NCBI GenBank assembly: GCA_016285345.1
Contig: JAEEQN010000013.1
Coordinates: 1-64,000, forward strand
DNA length: 64,000 nucleotides
Direction of reading: 5' to 3'
From: Victivallales bacterium
GTDB taxonomy: Bacteria > Verrucomicrobiota > Lentisphaeria > Victivallales > UBA1829
The position numbers and the translations under genes were made by a program. This document shows, piece by piece, positions 41,666-51,147 of this stretch. Below the pieces are notes generated by a model. The model did not search any database, was not told where the DNA came from, and worked only from the letters and a program-made list of their open reading frames with translations. Numbering within the stretch: position 1 is the first letter of the stretch; every line of letters begins with the position of its first letter.

Positions 41666-42541
41666 ATGAACAAACCCGAAATCCTCCCCTATCTCCTCCT
41701 CGACACGGGCTCCTGCCGCAAGCTCGAACAGGTCGGCCCGTACCGGATCATCCGCCCCGCGCTCAACGCCTTCTGGCGGCCCACCCTGCCCGAAAAGGAA
41801 TGGAACGCCGCCGACGCGACATTCGAGCGACAGAGCACGGGCGGCGGCGTTTGGACGTGGAAACGCGGCATGAAACAGCCCGATGAGGGGAAATGGATCG
41901 TGCGCTGGGGCGAGGTCAATTTTCTGGTCAAGCCGACCCATTTCGGGCATCTCGGATTCTTCGCCGAGCAGATCGGGAACTGGGCATGGCTCCGCGAATC
42001 CTCCGCGCTCCTGCCCGCGAACTCCGACACGCTCAACCTCTTCGCCTACTCCGGCGGCGCGACGTTCGCCATGGCGCAGGGCGGCGCGAACGCCTGCCAC
42101 CTGGACGCCTCGCGCGGCATCATCGACTGGGCGAACAAAAACCAGGCGCTTAACAACGATCTCAAAGGCAAGATACGCTGGATCTGCGACGACGCCATGA
42201 AGTTCGTCGCGCGCGAACAGCGCCGCGGGCACAAATACCGCGGCATCGTGCTCGATCCGCCGTCGTTCGGACGCGGCGCACAGGGCCAGGTGTGGAAGAT
42301 CGAATCCGACATCGCCGACCTGCTGGCGTCCGTTCGCGCCATTCTCGACACTTCGGGGCGCTTCTTCATCCTCCTCACCTGCCATTCCCCCGGTTTCTCC
42401 GCGTTCTCCCTCGGACGCATGCTCGAACAGGCGTTCCCGGATTTCGCCGCGCAGGTCGAATCCGGCGAGATGCTCATCCCGGAGACCTCCGCGCCGGGCC
42501 GCGCGCTCCCCGCCGGACTGTATGCCCGACTCCGCAACTGA
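41666..42541 (+). CDS. Class I SAM-dependent methyltransferase, RlmI-like without PUA domain
   Basis: The 291-residue protein has the methyltransferase core: SAM-binding LNLFAYSGGATFAMAQGGAN, CHLDASRGIIDWANKN and the catalytic-site motif GIVLDPPSFGRG. This DPPSF motif and the layout match the 23S rRNA cytosine-5/RlmI-like group, but the N-terminal PUA domain is absent, so the substrate is uncertain. It follows nagA by 9 bases and precedes a full-length RlmI-like gene by 16 bases, which suggests a duplicated pair. Confidence 0.8.
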   Translation: MNKPEILPYLLLDTGSCRKLEQVGPYRIIRPALNAFWRPTLPEKEWNAADATFERQSTGGGVWTWKRGMKQPDEGKWIVRWGEVNFLVKPTHFGHLGFFAEQIGNWAWLRESSALLPANSDTLNLFAYSGGATFAMAQGGANACHLDASRGIIDWANKNQALNNDLKGKIRWICDDAMKFVAREQRRGHKYRGIVLDPPSFGRGAQGQVWKIESDIADLLASVRAILDTSGRFFILLTCHSPGFSAFSLGRMLEQAFPDFAAQVESGEMLIPETSAPGRALPAGLYARLRN

Positions 42542-42557
42542 TTTTTCCTCATTCGTT

Positions 42558-43811
42558 ATGCTCATCCGTCCTCCAGAATCCCTCCCGCGCCAGACCGAGC
42601 CACGCCGCATCGCCGTCCGCGTCAAGCAGAAGGCCGTGCCCGCGATCCGGTCGGGGCATCCGTGGCTGTTCGAGGACTCGGTGAAGAAAGCGCCGCCCGA
42701 CGCCGCGCCCGGCGACGTGGCGGTCCTGTACGATCCGGACGGGAAGAAGATCCTCGGCGCGGGGCTGTACGATCCGCATTCCCAGCTTCGCGTCAGGATT
42801 CTTCAGAAAGATCCCGCGCAGCCGCCGGTCGGGCCCGCGCTCTTCGCAAAACTTGCCGCCGATGCCGCCTCAGTCCGTGCGGACGCCATCCCCGCCGAAA
42901 CCACGGCATACCGCCTCGCCAACGGCGAGAGCGACGGATTCCCCGGGCTCGTCGCCGACCGTTACGCCGACACGCTTGTCGTGAAGCTCTATTCCGAGGC
43001 GTTCGTGCCGTGGGCGGGCGACATCGCCGACGCTTTTTTCGCGGCGAATCCCGGGCTGGTCCACTGCGTGATCCGGCTCTCCCGCGCACTGGAGGACAGC
43101 CCGTTCGTCCGCCAGTTCTTCCCGGAGCCCGCGGTCGTCTTCACGGCAAAGCCCGATACGTTCAACAATCCGGTCCGTTTTCAGGAAAACGGCATTATTT
43201 TCGAGGCGGACGTGATCCGCGGTCAGAAGACCGGATTCTTCCTCGACCAGCGCGACAACCGCGCCCGCGTCGGCACGATGTCCGCCGGACGCGACGTGCT
43301 GAACGTCTTTTCGTTCTCCGGCGGGTTCTCGCTGTATGCGGCGCGGGGCGGAGCTTCGAGCGTGTGCAGCCTCGACGCCGACAAACACGCCATCGCCGCG
43401 TGCGACCGCCATTTCGAGCTGAACTCCGCGCACCCGAACGTCCGCCGCTGCACGCATGAAGGCATCGTCGGCGACGCGTTCGAGGTCATGCACGACCTCG
43501 CGAAAGCGAAACGGCGTTTCGGGCTCGTGATCGTGGATCCGCCGTCCTTCGCGAAATCCGCCGCCGAACATGACCGCGCGCTGCATTCCTACGCCCGGCT
43601 GGCCGCGCTCGCCGATTCCCTGCTCAAACCGGGCGGCACGCTCGTCTTCGCGTCGTGTTCCAGCCGCGTCTCCGCCGACGATCTTTTCCCGGTCGTCCTC
43701 GCGCACACGCATGTCCGCGAGCTCGCCCGCACCGGACACGCCGCCGACCATCCCGCGCTCTTCCCCGAGTCGCACTACCTCAAATGCCTCTATGCGGAGA
43801 AACTGCCATGA
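42558..43811 (+). CDS. rlmI: 23S rRNA methyltransferase, RlmI family
   Basis: The 417-residue protein starts with a PUA-type RNA-binding region (GHPWLFEDSVKKAPPDAAPG), then an RlmI-type methyltransferase with DVIRGQKTGFFLDQRDNRA, VLNVFSFSGGFSLYAARGG and VIVDPPSFAKS. RlmI methylates cytosine in 23S rRNA. An alternative start at 42522 overlaps the previous gene; neither has a good ribosome site. Its end overlaps mutY by four bases. Confidence 0.85.
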   Translation: MLIRPPESLPRQTEPRRIAVRVKQKAVPAIRSGHPWLFEDSVKKAPPDAAPGDVAVLYDPDGKKILGAGLYDPHSQLRVRILQKDPAQPPVGPALFAKLAADAASVRADAIPAETTAYRLANGESDGFPGLVADRYADTLVVKLYSEAFVPWAGDIADAFFAANPGLVHCVIRLSRALEDSPFVRQFFPEPAVVFTAKPDTFNNPVRFQENGIIFEADVIRGQKTGFFLDQRDNRARVGTMSAGRDVLNVFSFSGGFSLYAARGGASSVCSLDADKHAIAACDRHFELNSAHPNVRRCTHEGIVGDAFEVMHDLAKAKRRFGLVIVDPPSFAKSAAEHDRALHSYARLAALADSLLKPGGTLVFASCSSRVSADDLFPVVLAHTHVRELARTGHAADHPALFPESHYLKCLYAEKLP

Positions 43812-44881
43812 GCGAACATTTCCCCGCCGAACTCCTCGCAAAGCTCCCCGGCCTCCTCGTGCCGTGGTTCCTCCGTGCGAAGCGCGACCTGGAATGGCGC
43901 AACGACCCGACGCCCTACCGCGTGTGGATTTCCGAGATCATGCTCCAGCAGACGCGCGTCGAGGCGGTCAAGCCGTACTACGACAGGTTCCTCGCCGAAC
44001 TTCCGGACGTCGCCGCGCTCGCCGCAGTCGACGAAACGCGCCTCCTCAAACTCTGGGAGGGCCTCGGTTACTACCGGCGCGCCCGCAACCTTCAGGCCGC
44101 CGCGAGGAAGATCATGCAGGACCACGGCGGCGTCTTCCCGTCCGATTACGACGGCGTGCGCGGTCTGCCCGGCATCGGCGACTACACCGCCGGGGCGATC
44201 CTCTCCATCGCGTTCGGAAAACCGTTCCCCGCGGTCGACGGCAACGTCCTGCGCGTCGTGTCGCGGGTGACCGCCAGCCGCGAGGACACCGATTCGCCAA
44301 AGATACGCAAGGAGCTGACCGCCGCGCTCGCCGCCGTGTATCCGGCCGGACAGTGCAGCGAGTTCACACAGAGCCTAATGGAACTTGGCGCGACGGTCTG
44401 TTTGCCGAACGGCGCGCCGCTTTGCATGACGTGTCCGCTCGCGGGCATCTGCCTGACCTCGAAAAACGGCCTCACGGACGAAATACCCGTCCGCAGGGCC
44501 AAGGCTGCGCGGCCCGTGAAGGATTTCGCGGTGGTCGTCCTGCGGGATGCTGCCGGACGTTTCGCGGTTCGCCGGAGGCCGGAAACGGGGCTTCTGGCGG
44601 GGCTTTACGAGTTTCCCAACCTGGAGGGACACCCCGATGAAACCGCGCTCAAAACGGCCTTCCATGCCGTCAGGATCAGAAAATCCGGCAAGGCAAAACA
44701 TATCTTCACCCACGTGGAATGGGACATGACGCTGTACCTCGCCGAAACCGACGATCCGCCCGACTGTTTCGAGTGGGTCACCAGCGATTCCTTACGTTCG
44801 GAAACCGCCATCCCGAGCGCGTTCAAGGCCGCGCTCAGACTCGCCCTCGATCCCGATTCCTTTTCCGGAGATTTTTCATGA
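43808..44881 (+). CDS. mutY: A/G-specific adenine glycosylase MutY
   Basis: MutY (357 residues) removes adenine mispaired with 8-oxoguanine. It has the helix-hairpin-helix GLPGIGDYTAGAILSIAFG with the catalytic Asp nearby in VDGNVLRV, the QQTRVEAV minor-groove motif and the [4Fe-4S] cluster ligands C-x7-C-x2-C-x5-C in VCLPNGAPLCMTCPLAGIC. The C-terminal NUDIX-like domain that recognises 8-oxoG is present (GLLAGLYEFPNLEG). The ATG overlaps the rlmI stop, and the stop overlaps the next start, so translation is coupled on both sides. Confidence 0.94.
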   Translation: MSEHFPAELLAKLPGLLVPWFLRAKRDLEWRNDPTPYRVWISEIMLQQTRVEAVKPYYDRFLAELPDVAALAAVDETRLLKLWEGLGYYRRARNLQAAARKIMQDHGGVFPSDYDGVRGLPGIGDYTAGAILSIAFGKPFPAVDGNVLRVVSRVTASREDTDSPKIRKELTAALAAVYPAGQCSEFTQSLMELGATVCLPNGAPLCMTCPLAGICLTSKNGLTDEIPVRRAKAARPVKDFAVVVLRDAAGRFAVRRRPETGLLAGLYEFPNLEGHPDETALKTAFHAVRIRKSGKAKHIFTHVEWDMTLYLAETDDPPDCFEWVTSDSLRSETAIPSAFKAALRLALDPDSFSGDFS

Positions 44882-45996
44882 GATTTCTTGTTGCCATTTA
44901 CCGCTGCGACCCCTTCGGCGGGCTCCAGCGTGATACGATCCGCCTCATCCAGGAGCTGGCCGACCGCGGACATGACGTTGTCGTTTTCACTGCCCGGTGG
45001 GACGGGCCGCCGCCTCCCGCCGGAGTCTCCCTGGAGCATACGCCGGTCCGCCGGTTCGCGGCAAACCACACTCGCATGGTGAAATTCGCCGAAGCGTTCC
45101 GCCGGCGTCTGGAACGGAAGGATTTCGATGTTTCCGTGGCGATGAGCCGCATCCCCGGCGCGGATTTCTATTTCGCCGCCGACGTCTGCATGAAACTTTA
45201 CTGGTCGAAGATACACTCCCCGTTCGTGCTGAAGTTCAATCCGCGTTACGTCGCATATCTCCGGCTGGAACACGGCGTCGCCGCCCCGCCGTCAAAAACC
45301 AGGATCGCGTGCATCGTTCCGGGACAGCTCCGGGATTACGCGGAGGCGTACGGTACGCCGCGGGACAGGATGTTCCTCCTGCCGCCCGGCATGAATCCGG
45401 CATGTATGCGTCCCCCCGAACCTGAAGCGGAAGCCATCCGTGCCCGGATCCGGGAACAGCTCGGCGCCGCGCCCGGCGACGTGGCAGTCCTGCACGTATC
45501 AAACAGCGTCTTCAACAAGGGAACCGACCGGACGATTGCCGCGCTCGGGGCTCTCCCCGACAATCTGAAGCGGTCCGTCCGTCTCTGGATCGTCGGCAAG
45601 CTCGGGGAAAAAGAACTGCTGCCCGCGATCGAAGCGGCGGGACTTTCCGCACAGACGCGCATTCTGGGACAGGCCGACGGCGTGAGCGAGTTCATGTTCG
45701 GCGCGGACCTGTTCCTTCACCCCGCCCGCAACGAAGCCACCGGGACGACCCTGATCGAAGCGATCGCCGCCGGACTTCCGGTCCTCACTACGGACGCATG
45801 CGGATTCTCCACCTATGTACGCGACGCCACCGGGACCGTGCTCGACGGACCGTACAGCCAGGAAGCGACGGTGCGGATGCTGGAGGATATGATCCCGCGT
45901 CTGGACGAACTGAAAAAACAGACGATCGCGTATGCGGCGACGCAGGATTTCTGTTCGCGCGCCCGCGTGTTCGCGGATATTCTGGAAAAACGATGA
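44878..45996 (+). CDS. WaaG-like family 4 glycosyltransferase
   Basis: The 372-residue protein is a GT-B glycosyltransferase. DPFGGLQRDTIRLIQELADR, PGADFYFAADVCMKLYW, PPGMNP and HPARNEATGTTLIEAIAAGL closely follow the layout of WaaG, which adds the first glucose to the LPS inner core. This implies an outer membrane with LPS-like glycans. CGGAGA precedes the ATG, which overlaps the mutY stop. It converges with an ABC transporter of the lipid-oligosaccharide flippase type. Confidence 0.85.
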   Translation: MRFLVAIYRCDPFGGLQRDTIRLIQELADRGHDVVVFTARWDGPPPPAGVSLEHTPVRRFAANHTRMVKFAEAFRRRLERKDFDVSVAMSRIPGADFYFAADVCMKLYWSKIHSPFVLKFNPRYVAYLRLEHGVAAPPSKTRIACIVPGQLRDYAEAYGTPRDRMFLLPPGMNPACMRPPEPEAEAIRARIREQLGAAPGDVAVLHVSNSVFNKGTDRTIAALGALPDNLKRSVRLWIVGKLGEKELLPAIEAAGLSAQTRILGQADGVSEFMFGADLFLHPARNEATGTTLIEAIAAGLPVLTTDACGFSTYVRDATGTVLDGPYSQEATVRMLEDMIPRLDELKKQTIAYAATQDFCSRARVFADILEKR

Positions 45997-46005
45997 CCGC
46001 CGAGC

Positions 46006-47709
46006 TTAATTCAGTTCAATCCGGCGGTCGCAGTGCCGGATGCTTCCCGCGCGGTGCGCGATCATCAGAATCGTGAGTTTGCCCTTCAACGAATTGAGAG
46101 CGTCGATCAGAGCCGTCTCCGTGTCGTCGTCGAGCGCGCTCGTCGCCTCGTCAAGGATCAGGAGCTCCGGCCCGGAATACAGTGCGCGGGCGATCGCGAT
46201 GCGCTGTTTCTGTCCGCCGGAGATACGCGCGCCGAATTCGCCCAGACGCGTGTTCAGTTTGTCGGGGAGGGATTCGACGAAATCCGCGATCTGCGCCAGT
46301 TCCAGCGCCTTTTTCACGCGGGCGTCGTCGATCCGGTCCGGCTCCACGCCGAACGCCACGTTCGCGCGGATCGTGTCGTCGAAGAGGCAAATGCTCTGCG
46401 GAACGTAGCCGATGCGGCCGCGCCATGAACGCAGATTCGCGCGGATGTCGGCGCCATCCGCCGTCACGCGCCCGGATTCCGGCTTCAGGAATCCCATAAT
46501 GAGGTCAATCAGAGTGGACTTGCCGCTGCCGGTCGGTCCGACGACCGCCACGCATTCGAGGCGTTTCACGGACATACTGAAATCCTCGAACACAGCCGGA
46601 CGGTCCGGAGCATAGCGGAACGTCACGTGTTCCATGTTAAGTTCACGCTCGAAATGCACCTCCGGGGCATCCGGCGCGGGCAGGACCTTTTCCGCCGGAA
46701 TCGTATTCAGATCGCCGCTGAGGCGTTCGAACACGTACAGCATGCCGCGCACCAGAATCAGGTTGTACTGCATGCGCGAGACCGACGGGATCAGGCGGAA
46801 CATCGCCGCGAGGAAAAACGCGGCGTACAGGATCAGGCGGGAGGACGGCATGCCCATCCAGGTCAGGACGGCGACCAGTCCGCCCGCGGCCGCGACGACG
46901 AAGACCTCAAGGGAAAAACGCGGGAGCTGCCCCAGGTCGTGGCGGATCTTGACCGCGTTCACGATGTTGAACTGCGCCTGCTCCAGCCGCTTGCCGAAAT
47001 ACGCCTCCGTCCCGGTCAGCTTCACCTCGCGGATCGCGGCGAAACTCTGGTTCATGGTCCGCGTCGATTCGCCGTTCGCCGCAAAAAGCTTCTTCGATGC
47101 GGCGTCCAGCACGCGCCTGAAGAGCTTGTGGAAGACCAGTACGACCGCGCCGCAGATCAGGGACGACACCAGCGCGATCTTCGGCACGAGCACGAAGATT
47201 ACGGTCAGGATCGACAGAAAGACAACCGATTCGGAGAGCGCCACGAGGGACGGCATCAGCAGGATCTCCGCCACCTCGCGCATCTGCATGATGCGACCGA
47301 TCAGCTCCGACGCGCCGTGTTCCAGATGAAACGTATAGTCCGCGCGCATGTAGGTGCGGTAGAGGCGCCCCGCCAGGTTCACGGAGAGGTCGCGGCAGAA
47401 ACGGTTCTGGCATTTCGTCAGCACGAATCCGAAGACGTTCTTGACGACGAAGAAAAGCGTGAGGACCGCGACGGATTGCAGCAGGAACGTTTCGCGCGAC
47501 GACGGCGCGGCAAATTCATAAAAAGCATGGAGCCGGCGGTTGGACTCCAGCAGCTCCGGCGCGGCCAGCGCGGACGCCACGGGCATTACCAGTGCGAGCG
47601 CGGCCAACTCCAGCAGCGCCGATACGACCATCATCGCCGCAAGCCCGGCCGCCGCGTACTTGTAGGCGGGCGGCAGAGTCTGCCGTATCTCGCGCAGGAA
47701 TTTCAGCAT
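46006..47709 (-). CDS. ABC transporter with fused membrane and ATPase domains (MsbA/PglK type)
   Basis: The 567-residue half-transporter has six predicted membrane helices (about 20-310) and an ATPase domain with Walker A VGPTGSGKSTLIDLIMG, signature ISGGQKQRIAIARAL and Walker B LLILDEATSALDD. The architecture fits export or flipping of lipids or lipid-linked glycans, and the neighbouring glycosyltransferase supports an envelope role. The substrate is not known. Its start overlaps the end of the AmaP-like gene by seven bases. Confidence 0.88.
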   Translation of the reverse strand: MLKFLREIRQTLPPAYKYAAAGLAAMMVVSALLELAALALVMPVASALAAPELLESNRRLHAFYEFAAPSSRETFLLQSVAVLTLFFVVKNVFGFVLTKCQNRFCRDLSVNLAGRLYRTYMRADYTFHLEHGASELIGRIMQMREVAEILLMPSLVALSESVVFLSILTVIFVLVPKIALVSSLICGAVVLVFHKLFRRVLDAASKKLFAANGESTRTMNQSFAAIREVKLTGTEAYFGKRLEQAQFNIVNAVKIRHDLGQLPRFSLEVFVVAAAGGLVAVLTWMGMPSSRLILYAAFFLAAMFRLIPSVSRMQYNLILVRGMLYVFERLSGDLNTIPAEKVLPAPDAPEVHFERELNMEHVTFRYAPDRPAVFEDFSMSVKRLECVAVVGPTGSGKSTLIDLIMGFLKPESGRVTADGADIRANLRSWRGRIGYVPQSICLFDDTIRANVAFGVEPDRIDDARVKKALELAQIADFVESLPDKLNTRLGEFGARISGGQKQRIAIARALYSGPELLILDEATSALDDDTETALIDALNSLKGKLTILMIAHRAGSIRHCDRRIELN

Positions 47710-48245
47710 GACTTCCCGAGTTCGGATTCGGACGAAATCTCCGCGGCGATCGCTTCGGTCGCCTCGGTATCCACGCCGGCAGCCGGAATCTCCGCGCCGG
47801 AACGCAGGATCTCAATTTCGATCCGGGCGGGTTTCTCCATGCCGAACGTCTCGGTCATCATCCGGGCGACCGCAGCGCGGAACTGCGCGGACAAATCCGC
47901 AACGGAGACATTCGCGTCTCCGCCGTTGAAATCCATCGCGACTTCCAGCCTGACCGCGTCCTGCTTTCCGAACAGGCCGACGCGCCGGACGTAGAACGCG
48001 GAAAAGTTCTGCGCGACCGAACGGACCGCCCCCTGCACCGCCTTGGAGTCAATGCGAAGGTCGCCACCCTCGGACGGGATCACGATGCAGCGGAGTTTGC
48101 GGGAACGGAAGATGAACGCGAGCAGAAGGAAAAATAAAAGAAGGGCGAGCGCGGCGGCAAGTCCGGTCAGGACTCCCCAGGAGAAAGGTCTCTCCGCGAT
48201 CATGGAACTGATTCTTTCCGCGAGCTGTCGAACCGACTGGAACAT
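47703..48245 (-). CDS. AmaP-like membrane protein (Asp23 anchor type)
   Basis: The 180-residue protein has one N-terminal membrane helix (WGVLTGLAAALALLLFFLLL, about 24-46) followed by a cytoplasmic domain with an Asp23-like pattern (SVADLSAQFRAAVARMMTET). In Firmicutes AmaP anchors the alkaline-shock protein Asp23 to the membrane. Here it lies 45 bases after two asp23-family genes, which fits that role, but the similarity is judged by eye and by context. Confidence 0.65.
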   Translation of the reverse strand: MFQSVRQLAERISSMIAERPFSWGVLTGLAAALALLLFFLLLAFIFRSRKLRCIVIPSEGGDLRIDSKAVQGAVRSVAQNFSAFYVRRVGLFGKQDAVRLEVAMDFNGGDANVSVADLSAQFRAAVARMMTETFGMEKPARIEIEILRSGAEIPAAGVDTEATEAIAAEISSESELGKSC

Positions 48246-48290
48246 GCCGCATCCGCCTTTCCGGGAGGAAACGCCCTCCCAAACGATGTG

Positions 48291-48716
48291 TTATTGAATG
48301 ACTTCGCCCTCGACGACGTCCTCGTCGTCCTGGGGTTCTTCCGGGGCGTCCTCGGTCTCGGTGATCACCACGTCGATGCTCTTCACCTTCATACCGGTGA
48401 AGTCGACGATCTGGTCGTAGACCGCCTTCTGGACCGCGGCGGCGACTTCGCCGAACTTGAAGCCGTAGGCCGCGACGATGAGGATCTCCAGGCTGACTTC
48501 GCCGTTGGCTTCGGTCACGACGATGGACTTGTCGAAACGGCGCTTGCTGCCGACAAGGTCCGCCAGGTCGGACACGATGGAGGAGCCGGAGAACCGGATG
48601 AAGCCGGGAATGCCTTCGACGGCCTTCCGGGCGAGGGAGATGATGACGCTTTCGTGAACCGTGAAGGACGCGGGATCAGCCGCTGTCTCGGTCTTTTTGC
48701 TGGTGTCTTTGGCCAT
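48291..48716 (-). CDS. Asp23/Gls24 family protein (second copy)
   Basis: The 141-residue protein has the Asp23 domain: FTVHESVIISLARKAVEGIP, GSSIVSDLADLV, VSLEILIVAAYGFKFGEVAA and VYDQIVDFTGMKVKSIDVVI, followed by an acidic tail (EEPQDDEDVVEGEV). Members coat the inner face of the membrane or influence fatty-acid synthesis. AAAGGAG precedes the ATG and the upstream paralogue ends 12 bases before. Confidence 0.85.
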   Translation of the reverse strand: MAKDTSKKTETAADPASFTVHESVIISLARKAVEGIPGFIRFSGSSIVSDLADLVGSKRRFDKSIVVTEANGEVSLEILIVAAYGFKFGEVAAAVQKAVYDQIVDFTGMKVKSIDVVITETEDAPEEPQDDEDVVEGEVIQ

Positions 48717-48728
48717 GATGCTTCTCCT

Positions 48729-49178
48729 TTATTCCGTTTCTTTCCCGGTGTCCGCGTCGCCGGCTTCCTTCTCCGCCGGACGCTCCTCGATGCCCTTGAT
48801 GTCCACGCTGACGGAAGCGACCTTGATGCCGGTCATGTCGAGGACTGCCTTGGAAACCTTTTTCTGGATTTCCGCGATCAGGGCGGGGAATTTGTAGCCG
48901 AAATAGGGGTTGATCGCGACCGTGATCGCGATCGACTCGTCCTTGTGCTCGATCTGGATGGAACGGTCCTGCATGCGTTTGCTCCGGACGAGATCGGCGA
49001 AGTCGTCGATCAGCGAGCTGCCGGAAAGGCGCGCCACGCCTTCGATCCCGAGCACGGTGCGTTTGACGATGGTGGAAATGGCTCCGTCGAGGATCCGGAT
49101 CGTACCGACGGCGACGCCCTTGACCTCGTAGGCGCCGGGGACAGTGGAAACGGACTCGGCCTGCTGCGTGTTGCTCAT
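48729..49178 (-). CDS. Asp23/Gls24 family protein (first copy)
   Basis: The 149-residue Asp23-domain protein has YEVKGVAVGTIRILDGAIST, GIEGVARLSGSSLIDDFADL, ITVAINPYFGYKFPALIAEI and LDMTGIKVASVSVDI. It follows accC by about 27 bases with AAGGAGG before the start. The arrangement accB-accC-asp23 matches accB-accC-yqhY of Bacillus subtilis, where the Asp23-type protein YqhY affects acetyl-CoA carboxylase. The tail is charged. Confidence 0.88.
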   Translation of the reverse strand: MSNTQQAESVSTVPGAYEVKGVAVGTIRILDGAISTIVKRTVLGIEGVARLSGSSLIDDFADLVRSKRMQDRSIQIEHKDESIAITVAINPYFGYKFPALIAEIQKKVSKAVLDMTGIKVASVSVDIKGIEERPAEKEAGDADTGKETE

Positions 49179-49205
49179 TGTCCATGCCTCCTTGGGTTGT
49201 TATGG

Positions 49206-50591
49206 TTATTTCGCGAGTTCCTTGCGGATCGCGGTTTGCTGCTCGAAATAGCCGCCCTTCATCAGGCGTTCGATCAGGGTGGTATCGTAGTTGCCCGACA
49301 TGAACTCGGGCGTCTCGATCAGGAAATGTTCGAACGGGATCGTGGTCGGAACGCCCTCGATCAGATATTCGTCGAGCGCGCGTCTGCACCGCGCGACCGC
49401 CTCCTCACGGGTGGCGGCGTACACGATCAGTTTCGAGATCATGCTGTCGTAGTGCGGCGGGATGCGGTATCCTGCGTAGACGTGCGAGTCCACGCGGACG
49501 CCGGGCCCGCCCGGAGCGGAGTAGAACGTCAGCGTGCCCGGCGACGGCGCGAAGTTGCAGTACGGGTTCTCGGCATTAATGCGGCATTCGATGGCGCATC
49601 CGCGGAGGGCGATCTGCTTCTGCTGGACGCTGAGGCGCTCGCCCGCGGCGATCCTGATCTGTTCCCGGATGATGTCGAGACCGCTGACCATCTCGGTCAC
49701 GGTGTGCTCGACCTGGACGCGGGTATTCATCTCCATGAAGTAGAAATTGTTGCCGGAAACCAGAAATTCGATCGTGCCCGCGCTGGTGTAGCCGACGGCC
49801 TTGGCTGCCTTGATCGCGGCCTCGTAGAGCTTCTTGCGGAGCGCGGGGGAGATCGACGGGGAAGGAGATTCCTCGATGAGCTTCTGGTGGCGGCGCTGGA
49901 GCGAGCAGTCGCGTTCGCCGAGGCAGACCACGTTGCCGAACTTGTCGGCAATGATCTGCACCTCGATATGCTTCGGATTTTCGATGAATTTTTCGATGTA
50001 CACGTCACCGTTGCCGAAGGCGCGTTCCGCCTCGGTCATGGCGGCGTGGAATCCCTGGATCAGGCTGGCGTCGTTGTGCGCCACGCGCATGCCGCGTCCG
50101 CCGCCGCCCGCGGTCGCCTTGATGATGACCGGGTAGCCGAGCTTGTGCGCCTCTTCGAGCGCCGCGTCTTCGGAAAGGACGACGTTGTTGCTGCCGGGCG
50201 TGACGGGCACGCCGGCCTTGCGCATGGTCTCGCGGGCGGACGCCTTGTCGCCCATGGCGCTCATCTGTTCGGCGGTCGGGCCGATGAACTCGATCTTGCA
50301 GTCCTTGCAAATCTGCGCGAACTGCGGATTTTCGGAAAGGAAGCCGTAGCCGGGGTGGATCGCGTCGACGTCGCCGATCTCGGCCACGCTGATGATGCGC
50401 TCGATCATGAGGTAACTCTGCGTGGCGGGCGCGGGCCCGATGCAGACGGCCTCGTCGGCCAGACGGACGGGGAGGCTGTCCTCGTCGGCCTGGGAGTAAA
50501 CGACTACGGTTTTGATGCCCATCTCGCGGCAGGTGCGGATGATGCGCACGGCGATTTCGCCGCGGTTGGCGATCAGGATTTTATTGAACAT
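49206..50591 (-). CDS. accC: Acetyl-CoA carboxylase biotin carboxylase subunit
   Basis: AccC (461 residues) carboxylates the biotin on AccB using bicarbonate and ATP, the first half of malonyl-CoA synthesis. It starts [20 protein letters not shown] and has the ATP-grasp motifs [16 protein letters not shown] and [19 protein letters not shown]. The length is normal for the family. It lies 23 bases after accB. Confidence 0.97.
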   Translation of the reverse strand: MFNKILIANRGEIAVRIIRTCREMGIKTVVVYSQADEDSLPVRLADEAVCIGPAPATQSYLMIERIISVAEIGDVDAIHPGYGFLSENPQFAQICKDCKIEFIGPTAEQMSAMGDKASARETMRKAGVPVTPGSNNVVLSEDAALEEAHKLGYPVIIKATAGGGGRGMRVAHNDASLIQGFHAAMTEAERAFGNGDVYIEKFIENPKHIEVQIIADKFGNVVCLGERDCSLQRRHQKLIEESPSPSISPALRKKLYEAAIKAAKAVGYTSAGTIEFLVSGNNFYFMEMNTRVQVEHTVTEMVSGLDIIREQIRIAAGERLSVQQKQIALRGCAIECRINAENPYCNFAPSPGTLTFYSAPGGPGVRVDSHVYAGYRIPPHYDSMISKLIVYAATREEAVARCRRALDEYLIEGVPTTIPFEHFLIETPEFMSGNYDTTLIERLMKGGYFEQQTAIRKELAK

Positions 50592-50614
50592 GGGAAACCT
50601 GTCTCCGGCGGTGA

Positions 50615-51112
50615 TTACTCAAGCACGAAAAGCGGCTGGCCGTATTCCACGGGCTGGCCGTTCTCCAGAAGGATCTCCTTGATCACGCCGCTCTTTTCGG
50701 CCTTGATCTCGTTCATGACCTTCATCGCCTCGACCACGGCAACGGTCGTATCGGCTTCCACATGGCTGCCGACCTTCACGAACGGCTCTGCGCCCGGGGC
50801 ACTCGAACGGTAGAACGTGCCGACCGTGGGGGATTCGATGACTTTGGCGGGATCCGGCGAAGCGTGTCCGGCGGATGCGGCGGGCGCGGCCTTGGCGGGT
50901 TCCTGGACCGCGGGAACGGCGGCCGGGGAAATGGCGACGGCGGGAGCGGCTGCCGCGGGAACGGCGGCCGGAACAAATACAGGTGCGGGCGCGGACTGCT
51001 GACGCGCGGCTCTGCGGAGACAGAGCGTCATTTCGTCCGACTCGATTTTGAACTCGGTCAGATCGTTGTCCGACATGAGTTTTACGATCGTTTTGATTTC
51101 ATCAATTTTCAT
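50615..51112 (-). CDS. accB: Acetyl-CoA carboxylase biotin carboxyl carrier protein
   Basis: AccB (165 residues) carries biotin on the Lys of the [11 protein letters not shown] motif (about residue 130). The N-terminal region [20 protein letters not shown] is typical, and a long Ala/Pro/Val-rich linker (about 40-85) joins it to the biotinyl domain. The ATG at 51112 has no obvious ribosome site. The same frame is open further upstream, but through aroQ, which is read in another frame. Confidence 0.95.
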   Translation of the reverse strand: MKIDEIKTIVKLMSDNDLTEFKIESDEMTLCLRRAARQQSAPAPVFVPAAVPAAAAPAVAISPAAVPAVQEPAKAAPAASAGHASPDPAKVIESPTVGTFYRSSAPGAEPFVKVGSHVEADTTVAVVEAMKVMNEIKAEKSGVIKEILLENGQPVEYGQPLFVLE

Positions 51113-51147
51113 AAAGCACCCGGGGTTAGCGTTGATTGGGTTGTAGG

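Noticed and set aside
43808-44881. Seven-residue gap between the first two cluster Cys of MutY as an oddity
   Set aside because: E. coli MutY has six, but the CLPNG form with seven is, from memory, common in other bacteria; not worth a claim.
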